From the NCBI GenBank assembly GCA_037893245.1, contig JBAIAA010000452.1, forward strand, positions 186,001-250,000: a DNA stretch of 64,000 nucleotides, in the 5' to 3' direction. The notes below the pieces were generated by a model. The model saw nothing but the letters and a program-made list of their open reading frames with translations, ran no database searches and was not told the origin of the DNA. Each line of letters begins with the position of its first letter. Position 1 is the stretch's first letter. Of the stretch, positions 1-12,700 are shown in pieces. A program made the position numbers and the translations under genes. Source of the stretch: Crossaster papposus. Lineage: Eukaryota > Echinodermata > Asteroidea > Velatida > Solasteridae.

Positions 1-420
1 TTTTATTTCGATTTTCTGAAAATGTTAACGTTAACACACGCGTTTCAAATTCGCCATAGGTTTGTGCACACAATCCCCGCCCACAAATAAGGGCATGAAG
101 GAAAGCATTCCCCGGGAAGGGGCTGGGTGTTAGGAGATAGAGGGGGGCCTCCAGGAATGGCAAAATTAGAAATTTGACCCGGGGCATGCTTTGTTAGTAT
201 TTTATTTCAATCTTCTGAAAATTTTAACGTTAACACACGCGTTTCAAATTCGCCATAGGTTTGTGCACACAATCCCCGCCCACAAATAAGGGCATGAAGG
301 AAAGCATGCCCCGGGAAGGGGCTGGGTGTTAGGAGATAGAGGGGGGCCTCCAGGAATGGAAAAATTAGCAATTTGACCCGGGGCATGCTTTGTTAGTATT
401 TTATTTCGATCTTCTGAAAA

Positions 421-434
421 TGTTAACGTTAACA
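421..434. other. 14-bp palindrome TGTTAACGTTAACA (representative)
   Basis: The sequence equals its own reverse complement and holds two GTTAAC sites. The right half (AACGTTAACAC) is nearly constant across the window. The left half exists in several recurring forms: AATGTTAACG (intact), AATTTTAACG, AATTGTAACG, AAATTTAACG, ACATTTTAACG and AAATGTAACG. All forms except the first break the outer part of the palindrome. A protein-binding role is possible but unproven. Confidence 0.85.
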
Positions 435-499
435 CACGCGTTTCAAATTCGCCATAGGTTTGTGCACACAATCCCCGCCCACAAATAAGGACATGAAGG

Positions 500-590
500 A
501 AAGCATGCCCCGGGAAGGGGCTGGGTGTTAGGAGATAGAGGGGGGCCTCCAGGAATGGCAAAATTAGCAATTTGACCCGGGGCATGCTTT
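500..590. repeat. 15-bp inverted repeat with 61-nt loop (representative)
   Basis: The left arm AAAGCATGCCCCGGG (500-514) and right arm CCCGGGGCATGCTTT (576-590) are exact reverse complements, separated by 61 nt. The arrangement recurs in most monomers. Recurrent variants weaken the stem: GCTCCGGG or GCTGCGGG in the left arm, and CCCTGGGC or CCCGTGGC in the right arm. I saw no compensatory pairs, so the sequence does not itself show selection on the stem. Confidence 0.85.
512..545 (+). other. Four G-runs in the hairpin loop (possible long-loop G-quadruplex)
   Basis: G-runs at 512-514, 517-520, 523-525 and 540-545 are separated by 2, 2 and 14 nt. The third gap is longer than the usual 1-7 nt rule, so this is only a candidate long-loop quadruplex. 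The pattern is shared by nearly all monomers and puts the G-rich strand on +. Confidence 0.5.
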
Positions 591-1582
591 GTTAGTATTT
601 TATTTCGATTTTCTGAAAATGTTAACGTTAACAAACGCGTTTCAAATTCGCCATAGGTTTGTGCACACAATCCCCGCCCACAAATAAGGGCATGAAGGAA
701 AGCATGCCCCGGTAAGGGGCTGGGTGTTAGGAGATAGAGGGGGGCCTCCAGGAATGGCAAAATTAGCAATTTGACCCGGGGCATGCTTTGTTAGTATTTT
801 ATTTCGATTTTCTGAAAATGTTAACGTTAACACACGCGTTTCAAATTCGCCATAGGTTTGTGCACACAATCCCCGCCCACAAATAAGGGCATGAAGGAAA
901 GCATGCCCCGGGAAGGGGCTGGGTGTTAGGAGATAGAGGGGGGCCTCCAGGAATGGCAAAATTTGCAATTTGACCCGGGGCATGCTTTGTTAGTATTTTA
1001 TTTCGATTTTCTGAAAATGTTAACGTTAACACACGCGTTTCAAATTCGCCATAGGTTTGTGCACACAATCCCCGCCCACAAATAAGGGCATGAAGGAAAG
1101 CATTCCCCGGGAAGGGGCTGGGTGTTAGGAGATAGAGGGGGGCCTCCAGGAATGGAAAAATTAGCAATTTGACCCGGGGCATGCTTTGTTAGTATTTTAT
1201 TTCGATCTTCTGAAAATGTTAACGTTAACACACGCGTTTCAAATTCGCCATAGGTTTGTGCACACAATCCCCGCCCACAAATAAGGACATGAAGGAAAGC
1301 ATGCCCCGGGAAGGGGCTGGGTGTTAGGAGATAGAGGGGGGCCTCCAGGATTGGCAAAATTAGCAATTTGACCCGGGGCATGCTTTGTTAGTATTTTATT
1401 TCGATTTTCTGAAAATGTTAACGTTAACACACGCGATTCAAATTCGCCATAGGTTTGTGCACACAATCCCCGCCCACAAATAAGGGCATGAAGGAAAGCA
1501 TGCCCCGGGAAGGGGCTGGGTGTTAGGAGATAGAGGGGGGCCTCCAGGAATGGCAAAATTAGCAATTTGACCCGGGGCATGC

Positions 1583-2778
1583 TTTGTTAGTATTTTATTT
1601 CGATTTTCTGAAAATGTTAACGTTAACACACGCGTTTCAAATTCGCCATAGGTTTGTGCACACAATCCCCGCCCACAAATAAGGGCATGAAGGAAAGCAT
1701 GCCCTGGGAAGGGGCTGGGTGTTAGGAGATAGAGGGGGGGCCTCCAGGAATGGCAAAATCAGCAATTTGACCCGGGGCATGCTTTGTTAGTATTTTATTT
1801 CGATTTTCTGAAAATGTTAACGTTAACACACGCGTTTCAAATTCGCCATAGGTTTGTGCACACAATCACCGCCCACAAATAAGGGCATGAAGGAAAGCAT
1901 TCCCCGGGAAGGGGCTGGGTGTTAGGAGATAGAGGGGGGCCTCCAGGAATGGCAAAATTAGAAATTTGACCCGGGGCATGCTTTGTTAGTATTTTATTTC
2001 AATCTTCTGAAAGTTTTAACGTTAACACACGCGTTTCAAATTCGCCATAGGTTTGTGCACACAATCCCCGCCCACAAATAAGGGCATGAAGGAAAGCATG
2101 CCCCGGGAAGGGGCTGGGTGTTAGGAGATAGAGGGGGGCCTCCAGGAATGGCAAAATTAGCAATTTGACCCGGGGCATGCTTTGTTAGTATTTTATTTCG
2201 ATTTTCTGAAAATGTTAACGTTAACACACGCGTTTCAAATTCGCCATAGGTTTGTGCACACAATCCCCGCCCACAAATAAGGGCATGAAGGAAAGCATGC
2301 CCTGGGAAGGGGCTGGGTGTTAGGAGATAGAGGGGGGGCCTCCAGGAATGGCAAAATCAGCAATTTGACCCGGGGCATGCTTTGTTAGTATTTTATTTCG
2401 ATTTTCTGAAAATGTTAACGTTAACACACGCGTTTCAAATTCGCCATAGGTTTGTGCACACAATCACCGCCCACAAATAAGGGCATGAAGGAAAGCATTC
2501 CCCGGGAAGGGGCTGGGTGTTAGGAGATAGAGGGGGGCCTCCAGGAATGGCAAAATTAGAAATTTGACCCGGGGCATGCTTTGTTAGTATTTTATTTCAA
2601 TCTTCTGAAAGTTTTAACGTTAACACACGCGTTTCAAATTCGCCATAGGTTTGTGCACACAATCCCCGCCCACAAATAAGGGCATGAAGGAAAGCATGCC
2701 CCGGGAAGGGGCTGGGTGTTAGGAGATAGAGGGGGGCCTCCAGGAATGGCAAAATTAGCAATTTGACCCGGGGCATGC
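1583..2778. repeat. Tandem duplication of a three-monomer unit (2 x 598 bp)
   Basis: Rare variants recur exactly 598 bp apart (three monomers plus 1 bp). These are CCCTGGGAAGG near 1,703 and 2,301, a seven-G run with AAAATCAGC near 1,735 and 2,333, CAATCACCGCC near 1,863 and 2,461, and CAATCTTCTGAAAG near 2,000 and 2,598. The outer boundaries are approximate. Confidence 0.8.
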
Positions 2779-5700
2779 TTTGTTAGTATTTTATTTCGAT
2801 CTTCTGAAAATGTTAACGTTAACACACGCGTTTCAAATTCGCCATAGGTTTGTGCACACAATCCCCGCCCACAAATAAGGACATGAAGGAAAGCATGCCC
2901 CGGGAAGGGGCTGGGTGTTAGTAGATAGAGGGGGGCCTCCAGGAATGGCAAAATTAGCAATTTGACCCGGGGCATGCTTTGTTAGTATTTTATTTCGATT
3001 TTCTGAAAATGTTAACGTTAACACAAGCGTTTCAAATTCGCCATAGGTTTGTGCACACAATCCCCGCCCACCAATAAGGGCATGAAGGAAAGCATGCCCC
3101 GGGAAGGGGCTGGGTGTTAGGAGATAAAGGGCGGCCTCCAGGAATGGCAAAATTAGCAATTTGACCCCGGGCATGCTTTGTTAGTATTTTATTTCGATTT
3201 TCTGTAAATTTTAACGTTAACACACGCGTTTCAAATTCGCCATAGGTTTGTGCACACAATCCCCGCCCACAAATAAGGGCATGAAGGAAAGCATGCCCCG
3301 GGAAGGGGTTGGGTGTTAGGAGATAGAGGGGGGCCTCCAGGAATGGCAAAATTAGCAATTTGACCCGGGGCATGCTTTGTTAGTATTTTATTTCGATTTT
3401 CTGAAAATTTTAACGTTAACACACGCGTTTCAAATTCGCCATAGGTTTGTGCACACAATCCCCGCCCACAAATAAGGGCATGAAGGAAAGCATGCCCCGG
3501 GAAGGGGCTGGGTGTTAGGAGATAGAGGGGGGCCTCCAGGAATGGAAAAATTAGCAATTTGACCCGGGGCATGCTTTGTTAGTATTTTATTTCGATCTTC
3601 TGAAAATGTTAACGTTAACACACGCGTTTCAAATTCGCCATAGGTTTGTGCACACAATCCCCGCCCACAAATAAGGACATGAAGGAAAGCATGCCCCGGG
3701 AAGGGGCTGGGTGTTAGGAGATAGAGGGGGGCCTCCAGGAATGGCAAAATTAGCAATTTGACCCGGGGCATGCTTTGTTATTATTTTATTTCGATTTTCT
3801 GAAAATGTTAACGTTAACACACGCGTTTCAAATTCGCCATAGGTTTGTGCACACAATCCCCGCCCACCAATAAGGGCATGAAGGAAAGCATGCGCCGGGA
3901 AGGGGCTGGGTGTTAGGAGATAGAGGGGGGGCCTCCAGGAATGGCAAAATTTGCAATTTGACCCGGGGAATGCTTTGTTAGTATTTTATTTCGATTTTCT
4001 GAAAATGTTAACGTTAACACACGCGTTTCAAATTCGCCATAGGTTTGTGCACACAATCCCCGCCCACAAATAAAGGCATGAAGGAAAGCATGCCCTGGGA
4101 AGGGGCTGGGTGTTAGGAGATAGAGGGGGGCCTCCAGGAATGGCAAAATTAGCAATTTGACCCGGGGCATGCTTTGTTATTATTTTATTTCGATTTTCTG
4201 AAAATGTTAACGTTAACACACGCGTTTCAAATTCGCCATAGGTTTGTGCACACAATCCCCGCCCACAAATAAGGGCATGAAGGAAAGCATGCCCCGGGAA
4301 GGGGCTGGGTGTTAGGAGATAGAGGGGGGCCTCCAGGAATGGCAAAATTAGCAATTTGACCCGGGGCATGCTTTGTTAGTATTTTATTTCGATCTTCTGA
4401 AAATGTTAACGTTAACACACGCGTTTCAAATTCGCCATAGGTTTGTGCACACAACCCCCGCCCACAAATAAGGGCATGAAGGAAAGCATGCCCCGGGAAG
4501 GGGCTGGGTGTTAGGAGATAGAGGGGGGCCTCCAGGAATGGCAAAATTAGCAATTTGACCCGGGGCATGCTTTGTTAGTATTTTATTTCGATTTTCTGAA
4601 AATTGTAACGTTAACACACGCGTTTCAAATTCGCCATAGGTTTGTGCACACAATCCCCGCCCACAAATAAGGGCATGAAGGAAAGCATGCCCCGGGAAGG
4701 GGCTGGGTGTTAGGAGATAGAGGGGGGCCTCCAGGAATGGCAAAATTAGCAATTTGACCCGGGGCATGCTTTGTTAGTATTTTATTTCGATTTTCTGAAA
4801 ATGTTAACGTTAACACACGCGTTTCAAATTCGCCATAGGTTTGTGCACACAATCCCCGCCCACAAATAAGGGCATGAAGGAAAGCATGCCCCGGGAAGGG
4901 GCTGGGTGTTAGGAGATAGAGGGGGGCCTCCAGGAATGGCAAAATTAGCAATTTGACCCGGGGCATGCTTTGTTAGTATTTTATTTCGATTTTCTGAAAA
5001 TTGTAACGTTAACACACGCGTTTCAAATTCGCCATAGGTTTGTGCACACAATCCCCGCCCACAAATAAGGGCATGAAGGAAAGCATGCCCCGGGAAGGGG
5101 CTGGGTGTTAGGAGATAGAGGGGGGCCTCCAGGAATGGCAAAATTAGCAATTTGACCCGGGGCATGCTTTGTTAGTATTTTATTTCGATTTTCTGAAAAT
5201 GTTAACGTTAACACACGCGTTTCAAATTCGCCATAGGTTTGTGCACACAATCCCCGCCCACAAATAAGGGCATGAAGGAAAGCATGCCCCGGGAAGGGGC
5301 TGGGTGTTAGGAGATAGAGGGGGGCCTCCAGGAATGGCAAAATTAGCAATTTGACCCGTGGCATGCTTTGTTAGTATTTTATTTCGATTTTCTGAAAATT
5401 TTAACGTTAACACACGCGTTTCAAATTCGCCATAGGTTTGTGCACACAATCCCCGCCCACAAATAAGGGCATGAAGGAAAGCATGCGCCGGGAAGGGGCT
5501 GGGTGTTAGGAGATAGAGGGGGGGCCTCCAGGAATGGCAAAATTTGCAATTTGACCCGGGGCATGCTTTGTTATTATTTTATTTCGATTTTCTGAAAATG
5601 TTAACGTTAACACACGCGTTTCAAATTCGCCATAGGTTTGTGCACACAATCCCCGCCCACAAATAAGGGCATGAAGGAAAGCATGCCCCGGGAAGGGGCT

Positions 5701-8700
5701 GGGTGTTAGGAGATAGAGGGGGGCCTCCAGGAATGGCAAAATTAGCAATTTGACCCGGGGCATGCTTTGTTAGTATTTTATTTCGATTTTCTGAAAATGT
5801 TAACGTTAACACACGCGTTTCAAATTCGCCATAGGTTTGTGCACACAATCCCCGCCCACAAATAAGGGCATGAAGGAAAGCATGCCCCGGGAAGGGGCTG
5901 GGTGTTAGGAGATAGAGGGGGGCCTCCAGGAATGGCAAAATTAGCAATTTGACCCGGGGCATGCTTTGTTAGTATTTTATTTCGATCTTCTGAAAATGTT
6001 AACGTTAACACACGCGTTTCAAATTCGCCATAGGTTTGTGCACACAACCCCCGCCCACAAATAAGGGCATGAAGGAAAGCATGCCCCGGGAAGGGGCTGG
6101 GTGTTAGGAGATAGAGGGGGGCCTCCAGGAATGGCAAAATTAGCAATTTGACCCGGGGCATGCTTTGTTAGTATTTTATTTCGATTTTCTGAAAATTGTA
6201 ACGTTAACACACGCGTTTCAAATTCGCCATAGGTTTGTGCACACAATCCCGCCCACAAATAAGGGCATGAAGGAAAGCATGCCCCGGGAAGGGGCTGGGT
6301 GTTAGGAGATAGAGGGGGGCCCCCAGGAATGGCAAAATTAGCAATTTGACCCGGGGCATGCTTTGTTAGTATTTTATTTCGATTTTCTGAAAATTGTAAC
6401 GTTAACACACGCGTTTCAAATTCGCCATAGGTTTGTGCACACAATCCCCGCCCACAAATAAGGGCATGAAGGAAAGCATGCCCCGGGAAGGTGCTGGGTG
6501 TTAGGAGATAGAGGGGGGCCTCCAGGAATGGCAAAATTAGCAATTTGACCCGGGGCATGCTTTGTTAGTATTTTATTTCGATTTTCTGAAAATGTTAACG
6601 TTAACACACGCGTTTCAAATTCGCCATAGGTTTGTGCACACAATCCCCGCCCACAAATAAGGGCATGAAGGAAAGCATGCCCCGGGAAGGGGCTGGGTGT
6701 TAGGAGATAGAGGGGGGCCTCCAGGAATGGCAAAATTAGCAATTTGACCCGGGGCATGCTTTGTTAGTATTTTATTTCGATTTTCTGAAAATTTTAACGT
6801 TAACACACGCGTTTCAAATTCGCCATAGGTTTGTGCACACAATCCCCGCCCACAAATAAGGGCATGAAGGAAAGCATGCCCCGGGAAGGGGCTGGGTGTT
6901 AGGAGATAGAGGGGGGCCTCCAGGAATGGCAAAATTAGCAATTTGACCCGGGGCATGCTTTGTTAGTATTTTATTTCGATTTTCTGAAAATGTTAACGTT
7001 AACACACGCGTTTCAAATTCGCCATAGGTTTGTACACACAATCCCCGCCCACAAATAAAGGCATGAAGGAAAGCATGCCCCGGGAAGGGGCTGGGTGTTA
7101 GGAGATAGAGGGGGGCCTCCAGGAATGGCAAAATTAGCAATTTGACCCGGGGCATGCTTTGTTAGTATTTTATTTCGATTTTCTGAAAATTTTAACGTTA
7201 ACACACGCGTTTCAAATTCGCCATAGGTTTGTGCACACAATCCCCGCCCACAAATAAGGGCATGAAGGAAAGCATGCCCCGGGAAGGGGCTGGGTGTTAG
7301 GAGATAGAGGGGGGCCTCCAGGAATGGCAAAATTAGCAATTTGACCCCGGGCATGCTTTGTTAGTATTTTATTTCGATTTTCTGAAAATGTTAACGTTAA
7401 CACACGCGTTTCAAATTCGCCATAGGTTTGTGCACACAATCCCCGCCCACAAATAAGGGCATGAAGGAAAGCATGCCCCGGGAAGGGGCTGGGTGTTAGG
7501 AGATAGAGGGGGGCCTCCAGGAATGGCAAAATTAGCAATTTGACCCGGGGCATGCTTTGTTAGTATTTTATTTCGATTTTCTGAAAATTGTAACGTTAAC
7601 ACACGCGTTTCAAATTCGCCATAGGTTTGTGCACACAATCCCCGCCCACAAATAAGGGCATGAAGGAAAGCATGCCCCGGGAAGGGGCTGGGTGTTAGGA
7701 GATAGAGGGGGGCCTCCAGGAATGGCAAAATTAGCAATTTGACCCGGGGCATGCTTTGTTAGTATTTTATTTCGATTTTCTGAAAATGTTAACGTTAACA
7801 CACGCGTTTCAAATTCGCCATAGGTTTGTGCACACAATCCCCGCCCACAAATAAGGGCATGAAGGAAAGCATGCCCCGGGAAGGGGCTGGGTGTTAGGAG
7901 ATAGAGGGGGGCCTCCAGGAATGGCAAAATTAGCAATTTGACCCGGGGCATGCTTTGTTAGTATTTTATTTCGATTTTCTGAAAATTGTAACGTTAACAC
8001 ACGCGTTTCAAATTCGCCATAGGTTTGTGCACACAATCCCCGACCACAAATAAGGGCATGAAGGAAAGCATGCCCCGGGAAGGGGCTGGGTGTTAGGAGA
8101 TAGAGGGGGGCCTCCAGGAATGGCAAAATTAGCAATTTGACCCGGGGCATGCTTTGTTAGTATTTTATTTCGATTTTCCGAAAATGTTAACGTTAACACA
8201 CGCGTTTCAAATTCGCCATAGGTTTGTGCACACAATCCCCGCCCACAAATAAGGGCATGAAGGAAAGCATGCCCCGGGAAGGGGCTGGGTGTTAGGAGAT
8301 AGAGGGGGGCCTCCAGGAATGGCAAAATTAGCAATTTGACCCGTGGCATGCTTTGTTAGTATTTTATTTCGATTTTCTGAAAATTTTAACGTTAACACAC
8401 GCGTTTCAAATTCGCCATAGGTTTGTGCACACAATCCCCGCCCACAAATAAGGGCATGAAGGAAAGCATGCGCCGGGAAGGGGCTGGGTGTTAGGAGATA
8501 GAGGGGGGGCCTCCAGGAATGGCAAAATTTGCAATTTGACCCGGGGCATGCTTTGTTATTATTTTATTTCGATTTTCTGAAAATGTTAACGTTAACACAC
8601 GCGTTTCAAATTCGCCATAGGTTTGTGCACACAATCCCCGCCCACAAATAAGGGAATGAAGGAAAGCATGCCCCGGGAAGGGGCTGGGTGTTAGGAGATA

Positions 8701-9799
8701 GAGGGGGGCCCCCAGGAATGGCAAAATTAGCAATTTGACCCGGGGCATGCTTTGTTAGTATTTTATTTCGATTTTCTGAAAATGTTAACGTTAACACACG
8801 CGTTTCAAATTCGCCATAGGTTTGTGCACACAATCCCCGCCCACAAATAAGGGCATGAAGGAAAGCATGCCCCGGGAAGGGGCTGGGTGTTAGGAGATAG
8901 AGGGGGGCCTCCAGGAATGGCAAAATTAGCAATTTGACCCGGGGCATGCTTTGTTAGTATTTTATTTCGATTTTCTGAAAATTGTAACGTTAACACACGC
9001 GTTTCAAATTCGCCATAGGTTTGTGCACACAATCCCCGCCCACAAATAAGGGCATGAAGGAAAGCATGCCCCGGGAAGGGGCTAGGTGTTAGGAGATAGA
9101 GGGGGGCCTCCAGGAATGGCAAAATTAGCAATTTGACCCGGGGCATGCTTTGTTAGTATTTTATTTCGATCTTCTGAAAATGTTAACGTTAACACACGCG
9201 TTTCAAATTCGCCATAGGTTTGTGCACACAATCCCCGCCCACAAATAAGGGCATGAAGGAAAGCATGCCCCGGGAAGGGGCTGGGTGTTAGGAGATAGAG
9301 GGGGGCCTCCAGGAATGGCAAAATTAGCAATTTGACCCGGGGCATGCTTTGTTAGTATTTTATTTCGATTTTCTGAAAATGTTAACGTTAACACACGCGT
9401 TTCAAATTCGCCATAGGTTTGTGCACACAATCCCCGCCCACAAATAAGGGCATGAAGGAAAGCATGCCCCGGGAAGGGGCTGGGTGTTAGGAGATAGAGG
9501 GGGGCCTCCAGGAATGGCAAAATTAGCAATTTGACCCGGGGCATGCTTTGTTAGTATTTTATTTCGATTTTCTGAAAATTGTAACGTTAACACACGCGTT
9601 TCAAATTCGCCATAGGTTTGTGCACACAATCCCCGCCCACAAATAAGGGCATGAAGGAAAGCATGCCCCGGGAAGGGGCTGGGTGTTAGGAGATAGAGGG
9701 GGGCCTCCAGGAATGGCAAAATTAGCAATTTGACCCGGGGCATGCTTTGTTAGTATTTTATTTCGATTTTCCGAAAATGTTAACGTTAACACACGCGTT

Positions 9800-12700
9800 T
9801 CAAATTCGCCATAGGTTTGTGCACACAATCCCCGCCCACAAATAAGGGCATGAAGGAAAGCATGCCCCGGGAAGGGGCTGGGTGTTAGGAGATAGAGGGG
9901 GGCCTCCAGGAATGGCAAAATTAGCAATTTGACCCGTGGCATGCTTTGTTAGTATTTTATTTCGATTTTCTGAAAATTTTAACGTTAACACACGCGTTTC
10001 AAATTCGCCATAGGTTTGTGCACACAATCCCCGCCCACAAATAAGGGCATGAAGGAAAGCATGCGCCGGGAAGGGGCTGGGTGTTAGGAGATAGAGGGGG
10101 GGCCTCCAGGAATGGCAAAATTTGCAATTTGACCCGGGGCATGCTTTGTTATTATTTTATTTCGATTTTCTGAAAATGTTAACGTTAACACACGCGTTTC
10201 AAATTCGCCATAGGTTTGTGCACACAATCCCCGCCCACAAATAAGGGAATGAAGGAAAGCATGCCCCGGGAAGGGGCTGGGTGTTAGGAGATAGAGGGGG
10301 GCCTCCAGGAATGGCAAAATTAGCAATTTGACCCGTGGCATGCTTTGTTAGTATTTTATTTCGATTTTCTGAACATTTTAACGTTAACACACGCGTTTCA
10401 AATTCGCCATAGGTTTGTGCACACAATCCCCGCCCACAAATAAGGGCATGAAGGAAAGCATGCGCCGGGAAGGGGCTGGGTGTTAGGAGATAGAGGGGGG
10501 GGCCTCCAGGAATGGCAAAATTTGCAATTTGACCCGGGGCATGCTTTGTTATTATTTTATTTCGATTTTCTGAAAATGTTAACGTTAACACACGCGTTTC
10601 AAATTCGCCATAGGTTTGTGCACACAATCCCCGCCCACAAATAAGGGAATGAAGGAAAGCATGCCCCGGGAAGGGGCTGGGTGTTAGGAGATAGAGGGGG
10701 GCCTCCAGGAATGGCAAAATTAGCAATTTGACCCGGGGCATGCTTTGTTAGTATTTTATTTCGATTTTCTGAAAATGTTAACGTTAACACACGCGTTTCA
10801 AATTCGCCATAGGTTTGTGCACACAATCCCCGCCCACAAATAAGGGCATGAAGGAAAGCATGCCCCGGGAAGGGGCTGGGTGTTAGGAGATAGAGGGGGG
10901 CCTCCAGGAATGGCAAAATTAGCAATTTGACCCGGGGCATGCTTTGTTAGTATTTTATTTCGATTTTCTGAAAATTGTAACGTTAACACACGCGTTTCAA
11001 ATTCGCCATCGGTTTGTGCACACAATCCCCGCCCACAAATAAGGGCATGAAGGAAAGCATGCCCCGGGAAGGGGCTAGGTGTTAGGAGATAGAGGGGGGC
11101 CTCCAGGAATGGCAAAATTAGCAATTTGACCCGGGGCATGCTTTGTTAGTATTTTATTTCGATTTTCTGAAAATGTTAACGTTAACACACGCGTTTCAAA
11201 TTCGCCATAGGTTTGTGCACACAATCCCCCCCACAAATAAGGGCATGAAGGAAAGCATGCCCCGGGAAGGGGCTGGGTGTTAGGAGATAGAGGGGGGCCT
11301 CCAGGAATGGCAAAATTAGCAATTTGACCCGTGGCATGCTTTGTTAGTATTTTATTTCGATTTTCTGAAAATTTTAACGTTAACACACGCGTTTCAAATT
11401 CGCCATAGGTTTGTGCACACAATCCCCGCCCACAAATAAGGGCATGAAGAAAAGCATGCCCCGGGAAGGGGCTGGGTGTTAGGAGATAGAGGGGGGCCTC
11501 CAGGAATGGCAAAATTAGCAATTTGACCCGGGGCATGCTTTGTTAGTATTTTATTTCGATTTTCTGAAAATTTTAACGTTAACACTCGCGTTTCAAATTC
11601 GCCATAGGTTTGTGCACACAATCCCCGCCCACAAATAAGGGCATGAAGGAAAGCATGCTCCGGGAAGGGGCTGGGTGTTAGGAGATAGAGGGGGGCCTCC
11701 AGGAATGGCAAAATTAGCAATTTGACCCTGTGCATGCTTTGTTAGTATTTTATTTCGATTTTCTGAAAATTGTAACGTTAACACACGCGTTTCAAATTCG
11801 CCATAGGTTTGTGCACACAATCCCCGCCCACAAATAAGGGCATGAAGGAAAGCATGCCCCGGGAAGGGGCTGGGTGTTAGGAGATAGAGGGGGGCCTCCA
11901 GGAATGGCAAAATTAGCAATTTGACCCCGGGCATGCTTTGTTAGTATTTTATTTCGATTTTCTGAAAATGTTAACGTTAACACACGCGTTTCAAATTCGC
12001 CATAGGTTTGTGCACACAATCCCCGCCCACAAATAAGGGCATGAAGGAAAGCATGCCCCGGGAAGGGGCTGGGTGTTAGGAGATAGAGGGGGGCCTCCAG
12101 GAAAGGCAAAATTAGCAATTTGACCCGGGGCATGCTTTGTTAGTATTTTATTTCGATTTTCTGAAAATGTTAACGTTAACACACGCGTTTCAAATTCGCC
12201 ATAGGTTTGTGCACACAATCCCCGCCCACAAATAAGGGCATGAAGGAAAGCATGCCCCGGGAAGGGGCTGGGTGTTAGGAGATAGAGGGGGGCCTCCAGG
12301 AATGGCAAAATTAGCAATTTGACCCGGGGCATGCTTTGTTAGTATTTTATTTCGATTTTCTGAAAATTGTAACGTTAACACACGCGTTTCAAATTCGCCA
12401 TAGGTTTGTGCACACAATCCCCGCCCACAAATAAGGGCATGAAGGAAAGCATGCCCCGGGAAGGGGCTGGGTGTTAGGAGATAGAGGGGGGCCTCCAGGA
12501 ATGGCAAAATTAGCAATTTGACCCGGGGCATGCTTTGTTAGTATTTTATTTCGATTTTCTGAAAATGTTAACGTTAACACACGCGTTTCAAATTCGCCAT
12601 AGGTTTGTGCACACAATCCCCGCCCACAAATAAGGGCATGAAGGAAAGCATGCCCCGGGAAGGGGCTGGGTGTTAGGAGATAGAGGGGGGCCTCCAGGAA

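Larger units (their letters stand above)
399..597. repeat. Reference satellite monomer (199 bp) with landmarks
   Basis: This copy serves as a map of the unit. It opens with TTTTATTTCGATCTTCTG (most copies have GATTTTCTG). A palindrome follows at 421-434, then an MluI-type ACGCGT, then TTCAAATTCGCCATAGG. A 15-bp inverted repeat has arms at 500-514 and 576-590. Between the arms are four G-runs and an A/T-rich stretch. The unit ends in TTTGTTAGTA before the next TTTTATTTC. One SphI-type GCATGC lies in each arm and one SmaI-type CCCGGG lies in the left arm. Confidence 0.95.

Noticed and set aside
438..462. CENP-B-box-like match ATTCGCCATAGGTTTGT
   Set aside because: TTCG....A.. fits but the CGGG part is TTTG, so too few essential positions match to claim a box.
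529..533. TTAGG telomere-type motif in each monomer
   Set aside because: It occurs once per monomer and is never tandemly repeated, so it is not telomeric DNA.
244..585. A 113-codon - strand frame starting MPRVK, repeated in nearly every monomer
   Set aside because: It spans 1.7 monomers, overlaps its own copies in other frames because 199 is not divisible by 3, and changes with silent and non-silent substitutions alike. No protein family or signal is recognisable, so it is a by-product of tandem repetition.
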